DNA of 64,000 bases from Rodentibacter genomosp. 1 (GTDB lineage: Bacteria > Pseudomonadota > Gammaproteobacteria > Enterobacterales > Pasteurellaceae): the NCBI RefSeq assembly GCF_001999285.1, contig NZ_MLHN01000007.1, positions 1 through 64,000 on the forward strand. Reading direction: 5' to 3'. The notes below the pieces were generated by a model. It did no database searches. It saw only the letters and a program-made list of their open reading frames with translations, and was not told the DNA's origin. The translations under genes were made by a program, and so were the position numbers. This document shows, piece by piece, positions 59,063 through 64,000 of the stretch (its first letter is position 1; every line of letters begins with the position of its first letter).

Positions 59063-60244
59063 TTATGGTACAAAATAATGTGGCACAAAATGGCTATCGT
59101 TGCCAGTCACCGCTGTGAAATCCTCACGTAATCCCATACCGCAAGCCACATCACCGATAACCCACGAACCGATAACAGGATACATACCGTCAAAATTCGG
59201 TAGTTCAAATTTTTGTTGGTAAATATAGCCTGAAGTGTCGTAGAACGCTGAATGTTCGCTCCCCTTGGCGGCAAATTCCACACCATTACTTTTTTCATAA
59301 TAGAATAGGTTCGCACCTTCCCGACCAAGCAATGGTTTTTTCACCCAAATTGCGTTTTGGTCGGTAATATCAAATTTGTTGAAATACGCTGGCAGTAAAT
59401 TCGGGTGATTTGGATAACGTTGCCATAATTTTGCGAGCAGAGCTTTATTGCTTAATAACATTTTCCAAGCAGGTTCAATAAAATGGGTATTGGCTGTCGG
59501 GATATGTTGGGCAAATTCGGCACCGCTTAACCATTCCAAAGGATAGAGTTTGAACAGCATATCAATGGGCGTATCGTTTAAATCAACAAACTCTTTACTT
59601 TCCTTGTTATAACCAATGTCTTCCACCGCAAGTTGATGGATATTCCAGCCAGCGTTGTAAGCGACATCTGAGAGGTAATCTAAATTGCCCCAATCTTCCC
59701 GTCCCGCCTCTTGAATCGCGCTAAAATAGAAATCACTTTTTCCACTCTGTTGTTTGAGAAAGCTGAAATGTTTAAGTAATTCTTCGTGGATCCAATTAAA
59801 TTGGTCACGGTGTTGTAACCCTTCAATTTGCTCCAGCCACTGCCATTGCACGACTGCGGCCTCTAATAAAGACGTTGGTGTATCGGCGTTGTATTCAAAC
59901 ATTTTTAAATTTTTGCCATCATAGCCAAAATCAAAACGTCCGTATAAATAGGGCGCTTGTTTGCGCCACGAGTCTTCAATCAACTGTTTTTGCAAATCAG
60001 TGAAACGATAATGGGCGTAATCACCCTGTCTGATTTCATTAGCGACAAAATCTAAACACATTGCGTGCAATTCATTTGTTGTATCTTCAATCCGATCAAT
60101 TTCCGCTAAGGTAAACTCATAAGCAACATTATCCGACCAATAATGAGAACCGTCACTGGAAGGTAAATTGTAATAATCAAACCCGACATCAAGCAGTTGT
60201 TGCACCATATCGGGGCGGGTTGGGAAGCCGGTTACGCGTTTCAT
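59063..60244 (-). CDS. Glutathionylspermidine synthase-like ATP-grasp protein (YgiC/YjfC)
   Basis: A 393-residue soluble protein of the glutathionylspermidine synthase C-terminal group, an ATP-grasp amide ligase. Diagnostic stretches: R-F-D-F-G-Y-D-G-K-N-L-K-M-F-E-Y-N-A-D-T-P-T-S-L-L-E-A when read in two parts, W-V-K-K-P-L-L-G-R-E-G-A-N, and V-I-G-S-W-V-I-G. The family member in E. coli lies beside YgiB, exactly as here; its substrate is not known. The start at 60244 follows CGGAGG, which beats the longer reading from 60292. Confidence 0.88.
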   Translation of the reverse strand: MKRVTGFPTRPDMVQQLLDVGFDYYNLPSSDGSHYWSDNVAYEFTLAEIDRIEDTTNELHAMCLDFVANEIRQGDYAHYRFTDLQKQLIEDSWRKQAPYLYGRFDFGYDGKNLKMFEYNADTPTSLLEAAVVQWQWLEQIEGLQHRDQFNWIHEELLKHFSFLKQQSGKSDFYFSAIQEAGREDWGNLDYLSDVAYNAGWNIHQLAVEDIGYNKESKEFVDLNDTPIDMLFKLYPLEWLSGAEFAQHIPTANTHFIEPAWKMLLSNKALLAKLWQRYPNHPNLLPAYFNKFDITDQNAIWVKKPLLGREGANLFYYEKSNGVEFAAKGSEHSAFYDTSGYIYQQKFELPNFDGMYPVIGSWVIGDVACGMGLREDFTAVTGNDSHFVPHYFVP

Positions 60245-60245
60245 T

Positions 60246-60866
60246 TTAGCCTCCGCTACTACGGTTTGAATTGCTTGGGCTGCTAAAACCACCTCGTGAA
60301 ATCGGTTTGCTGTTCATACTTCCTGCATTGCCTTTTACGAGCATTGGTTTACCCACAGAACGGTTGGTTTGAGGCTGGATGACTTGTCCGTTTGGGGTGG
60401 AGACAGCACGATTACTTGGATGATAGCTGGGACCTAAAAAGCTACTAATCGCACGGGCTGCCATATATCCCATCACACCTCCTGCAATTGCTGCACCTAA
60501 GGAAGGATCGCTACTTTCAGCATTGGCAGTCGGTTCCCCGTTTGCATTGTTGGATTCAGATGCTGCCGGATTGTTTTGGTTAGCGTTTTGCCATTCACCA
60601 TTGACGGCATTAGCATTTTCACTGTTATTACGTAAGCCTAAACCGGAGAGAGAAGCGTTGTTTTGTTGTGCTTGAGCACTCACATTAGTTGGTGCTGTTT
60701 GTGCATTTTCTGTATTTTTGTCTGCTTCGCATAACTCGATTTTTTTCCAATCAGCGAGGCAGTCCTCAAGGGAATGGTACACATCCCTTTGTACTTCTTC
60801 TTCCGAGCAGCCACCAAGTAATGCGACAATAGAAAGGGTAACGAGAATTTGGTTTTTCTTTTTCAT
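60246..60866 (-). CDS. YgiB family (DUF1190) lipoprotein
   Basis: A 206-residue lipoprotein. The signal peptide ends A-L-L-G-G-C with the lipidated Cys at 20. The segment V-Q-R-D-V-Y-H-S-L-E-D-C-L-A-D-W is the conserved DUF1190 core. A low-complexity Asn/Ala/Gln stretch (about 50-115) follows. The glycine-rich part G-A-A-I-A-G-G-V-M-G-Y-M-A-A-R leads to a Ser/Arg/Gly tail. The start at 60866 overlaps the yigB stop (ATGA); an ATG at 60872 is equally possible. It is followed after 1 base by the ATP-grasp gene, the same pairing as ygiB-ygiC. Confidence 0.82.
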   Translation of the reverse strand: MKKKNQILVTLSIVALLGGCSEEEVQRDVYHSLEDCLADWKKIELCEADKNTENAQTAPTNVSAQAQQNNASLSGLGLRNNSENANAVNGEWQNANQNNPAASESNNANGEPTANAESSDPSLGAAIAGGVMGYMAARAISSFLGPSYHPSNRAVSTPNGQVIQPQTNRSVGKPMLVKGNAGSMNSKPISRGGFSSPSNSNRSSGG

Positions 60867-61567
60867 AGCCATAATAGTTCAGTTAAGTTGTTGATTTCTA
60901 ACGTTGGTAAAAGAGAGGCTTGTGGAAAATCCATAAGATGTTTATCTGATAAATTAATCCACACCGCTTGGCAACCTGCTTGAATCGCCCCTTGAACATC
61001 AGTCGTTAAGTTATCGCCCACATGCAAAATTTCTTGTGGCAAAACATTAAAATAGCGTGCTGTTTGTTGAAACAAATCTTTGTGAGGTTTTGCCCTGCCA
61101 TGTTCGCCACCACGTAAAATAAGGTCAAATTGTGATAATCCGATACGTAAAGGATCCACATTGCCATTGGTGATAGCGCAGAGTTTGTGGCCTGTTTTTA
61201 ACTGATTTAATACATTTAGCGAATCTTGGGGAACATCAATTTGGTGACGCCAATGTAAAAATTCATTCATTGAGCGTACTAAAGTGCGGTCAATTTCAAC
61301 CGCACTTTTTCCCTGAGCCTTTAAAAATTGGTGTAATGCTTCTTTTCTCCACGCTGTGACATCTTCGCTTAAGAGTGGATTTTCTTGTGCAATACGTTCT
61401 TTCCAATCCAACCACTCTGTTTCAAACGTTGGACATTGAGTTAGGTCTTGCGTGAATTGCACAAAACGTGAGACAGCAGTACGAATCACATCATGGTTGT
61501 CATAGAGTGTGTCGTCTAAATCAAAGCTAATGACTTTGAAAGGCTGAAGGCTGCGATAAAATTTCAT
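60863..61567 (-). CDS. yigB: HAD-family phosphatase YigB
   Basis: Cytoplasmic HAD hydrolase; E. coli YigB dephosphorylates the riboflavin precursor 5-amino-6-(5-phosphoribitylamino)uracil and FMN. The product is 234 residues. Nucleophile and acid are D16 and D18 in S-F-D-L-D-D-T-L-Y-D. Motif II is A-I-T-N-G-N, motif III G-R-A-K-P-H-K-D, motif IV H-V-G-D-N-L-T-T-D. The C-terminal L-L-P-T-L-E-I-N-N-L matches YigB better than YjjG. A facing pair of uptake signals lies inside the coding region (see findings). Starts right after the preceding gene with no gap. Confidence 0.88.
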   Translation of the reverse strand: MKFYRSLQPFKVISFDLDDTLYDNHDVIRTAVSRFVQFTQDLTQCPTFETEWLDWKERIAQENPLLSEDVTAWRKEALHQFLKAQGKSAVEIDRTLVRSMNEFLHWRHQIDVPQDSLNVLNQLKTGHKLCAITNGNVDPLRIGLSQFDLILRGGEHGRAKPHKDLFQQTARYFNVLPQEILHVGDNLTTDVQGAIQAGCQAVWINLSDKHLMDFPQASLLPTLEINNLTELLWL

Positions 61568-61987
61568 TTATTTGATGGTTTTCACGCCAAGCCATTGCTC
61601 GGCTTTATCGTTAGTGAGTTCTTCTCGTGTCCACATACTCATTAAATTCGGTTGTGGATATTTGTTGCTGTTATAACCGACCAAGCGGGCAAAATCAAAT
61701 ACTGCGTGTGGATAACCATTAATTAAGAGTAGGGCTAAATAACCGCTTTCATCCCAACAAATTTCCAATTTGCGGGCTTCATGATGATTTGAGGTGGAAT
61801 CCACATTATAAACGTGCAACACATCTACAATTGGTTGAGCGTTTTGACGCATATCCAACGCATAAAAATAGCCTGTTTCGCCGTCATCTTCAAACATCAC
61901 GGCAAAGTGATCATACCGGGTTGAATGAGTGCCGACTTGTTTGGGTTGTCCGAGGAAGAGTTGATCCTCAAGGGTGAGATGTAACAT
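61568..61987 (-). CDS. Conserved hypothetical protein (possibly DUF2251)
   Basis: A 139-residue soluble protein of unknown function. No signal peptide, membrane helix or catalytic motif. Distinctive segments are F-E-D-D-G-E-T-G-Y-F-Y-A-L-D, the acidic C-W-D-E-S-G-Y-L-A-L-L-L-I-N-G-Y-P-H-A-V-F-D-F when read in parts, and a W-T-R-E-E-L end. It resembles DUF2251 members by eye only. It abuts yigB with no gap, so they share a transcript. Confidence 0.65.
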   Translation of the reverse strand: MLHLTLEDQLFLGQPKQVGTHSTRYDHFAVMFEDDGETGYFYALDMRQNAQPIVDVLHVYNVDSTSNHHEARKLEICWDESGYLALLLINGYPHAVFDFARLVGYNSNKYPQPNLMSMWTREELTNDKAEQWLGVKTIK

Positions 61988-61995
61988 AATTTTTC

Positions 61996-62634
61996 CTAAT
62001 CAAATAGCGTTGTCCACGACTTACTATGGCGTGCTTGAAAACAAAGTGCAATCTGCGCAGCTGTGTTTTTGGCTTCGTCTAAGGGTGGCAGTTCATCTAA
62101 CGCAAAATAATCGGATTGCAAGGTTTCGGTGTTTGATTGAAATTCACCACTTAATTGCTCACACATCACAAAGGTTTTTAATACACGATAGGCAAAAGGT
62201 GGAAAATTGTGTTTATGTTGATCGTGAATGGCAATAATGAAAGTGGGTTTTACCTCAAGACCAGCTTCTTCTTTTACTTCTTTTATTGTATTGCTATGAA
62301 TGGTTTCTAACACATCACACCAACCGCCGGGTAGCGACCAAAGTCCATCATTTTCTTGCACCAGCAAAATTTTATCGTTTTTGAAAATTACCGCGCGAGT
62401 ATCCACTTTGGGCGTTTGATAGCCTTCTTCACTGCAGAAAAGATGTTTCACGGTTTCTGTTGGGAGTGCCGTTTTATAGCTTAGCATTTCCGCAGAGAGA
62501 GCACGTAAGCGTTCATAACGTTCAATATCGTAGATATTTTTACAATAAGTAAGTCCGTTTTGTGCAATGCTTTGGATTTCAATCGCCCAAGTGAGCCAAG
62601 GCTCGGTTAGCAGTGAATGAGTGGGTATAGTCAT
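61996..62634 (-). CDS. Nudix hydrolase
   Basis: A 212-residue Nudix protein with an N-terminal helical domain (about 10-60, like the Nudix_N group that binds nucleotide sugars) and a Nudix domain from about 80. The box is G-G-W-C-D-V-L-E then K-E-V-K-E-E-A-G-L-E-V: the usual R-E-x-x-E-E has Lys in place of Arg, a mild departure; the metal-binding glutamates are kept. Substrate is unknown; ADP-ribose or similar is possible. The start at 62634 follows AAGGTG. It is the first gene of a run with 61568 and yigB. Confidence 0.85.
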   Translation of the reverse strand: MTIPTHSLLTEPWLTWAIEIQSIAQNGLTYCKNIYDIERYERLRALSAEMLSYKTALPTETVKHLFCSEEGYQTPKVDTRAVIFKNDKILLVQENDGLWSLPGGWCDVLETIHSNTIKEVKEEAGLEVKPTFIIAIHDQHKHNFPPFAYRVLKTFVMCEQLSGEFQSNTETLQSDYFALDELPPLDEAKNTAAQIALCFQARHSKSWTTLFD

Positions 62635-62644
62635 AAAAAACACC

Positions 62645-62681
62645 TTAAAAAAACACCGCACTTTTTCCTAAAAGTGCGGTG
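62645..62681 (-). terminator. Paired uptake signals as terminator of eno
   Basis: CACCGCACTTTT (62654-62665) pairs with AAAAGTGCGGTG (62670-62681), 12-bp stem, 4-base loop; on the minus strand seven T follow. It lies 27 bases after the eno stop. Confidence 0.9.
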
Positions 62682-62707
62682 CGATTTCAGTTTAAATCAA
62701 CCAAAAA

Positions 62708-64000
<1,293 letters not shown>

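Overview
This window is chromosomal DNA from a member of the Pasteurellaceae, in the branch that uses the Haemophilus influenzae type DNA uptake signal. The 9-base core AAGTGCGGT and its complement ACCGCACTT recur throughout, inside genes and especially as facing pairs that form transcription terminators. Na+-NQR, AcrRAB, TyrP, a LexA/PlsB/DapF cluster and the gene orders fit Haemophilus, Aggregatibacter or a close relative. The sequence alone does not settle the species.

Layout. 1-4386 is the 3' part of a very large secreted RTX protein: a Pro/Glu octapeptide tandem repeat, Ig-like modules, a degenerate serralysin-like metalloprotease domain and RTX calcium repeats. 4707-9371 holds leuS, a wrecked HEPN/MNT toxin-antitoxin pair, lptE and holA. 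9372-15841 (minus strand) holds mutT, secA and the arrest-peptide gene secM, then dam, aroB and aroK, with a small DUF721 gene facing dam. 16103-26306 holds a ZIP metal transporter, plsB, lexA with two SOS boxes, dapF, dusC, djlA, pyrE, rph and a SulP transporter. 26387-28660 is the one clearly accessory stretch: tRNA-Ser(GGA) followed by a frameshifted tyrosine integrase and remnants of two different insertion sequences.

28715-36703 holds the S6 operon (rpsF, priB, rpsR, rplI), infA, rsmA and the acrR-acrA-acrB efflux operon with an AcrR-type operator palindrome. 36904-40331 holds an M48 metalloprotease lipoprotein, tyrP, a methyltransferase and an ACT-domain protein. 40405-45266 holds rpsB (with a pseudoknot-capable leader), tsf, a phosphoethanolamine transferase on the other strand, pyrH and yggT. 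45266-47527 holds corA with a long structured 5' leader, yajG and bolA. 47851-56374 holds the nqrABCDEF sodium pump with its flavin-insertion enzyme apbE and iron-delivery factor nqrM, then mnmA. 56798-64000 holds a BCCT transporter, a YgiB/YgiC-type pair, yigB, a small conserved gene, a Nudix hydrolase and eno, which runs off the right edge.

Most of the window is housekeeping sequence. The parts that deserve a second look are: the corA leader, with a promoter, a three-way-junction-like fold and an overlapping small reading frame; the short SecM with a Q-A-P-I-R-A-G-P arrest motif; the altered active site of the RTX metalloprotease; the eroded tRNA-linked element; and a family of short palindromic repeats, one copy of which seems to form the 3' end of dusC.
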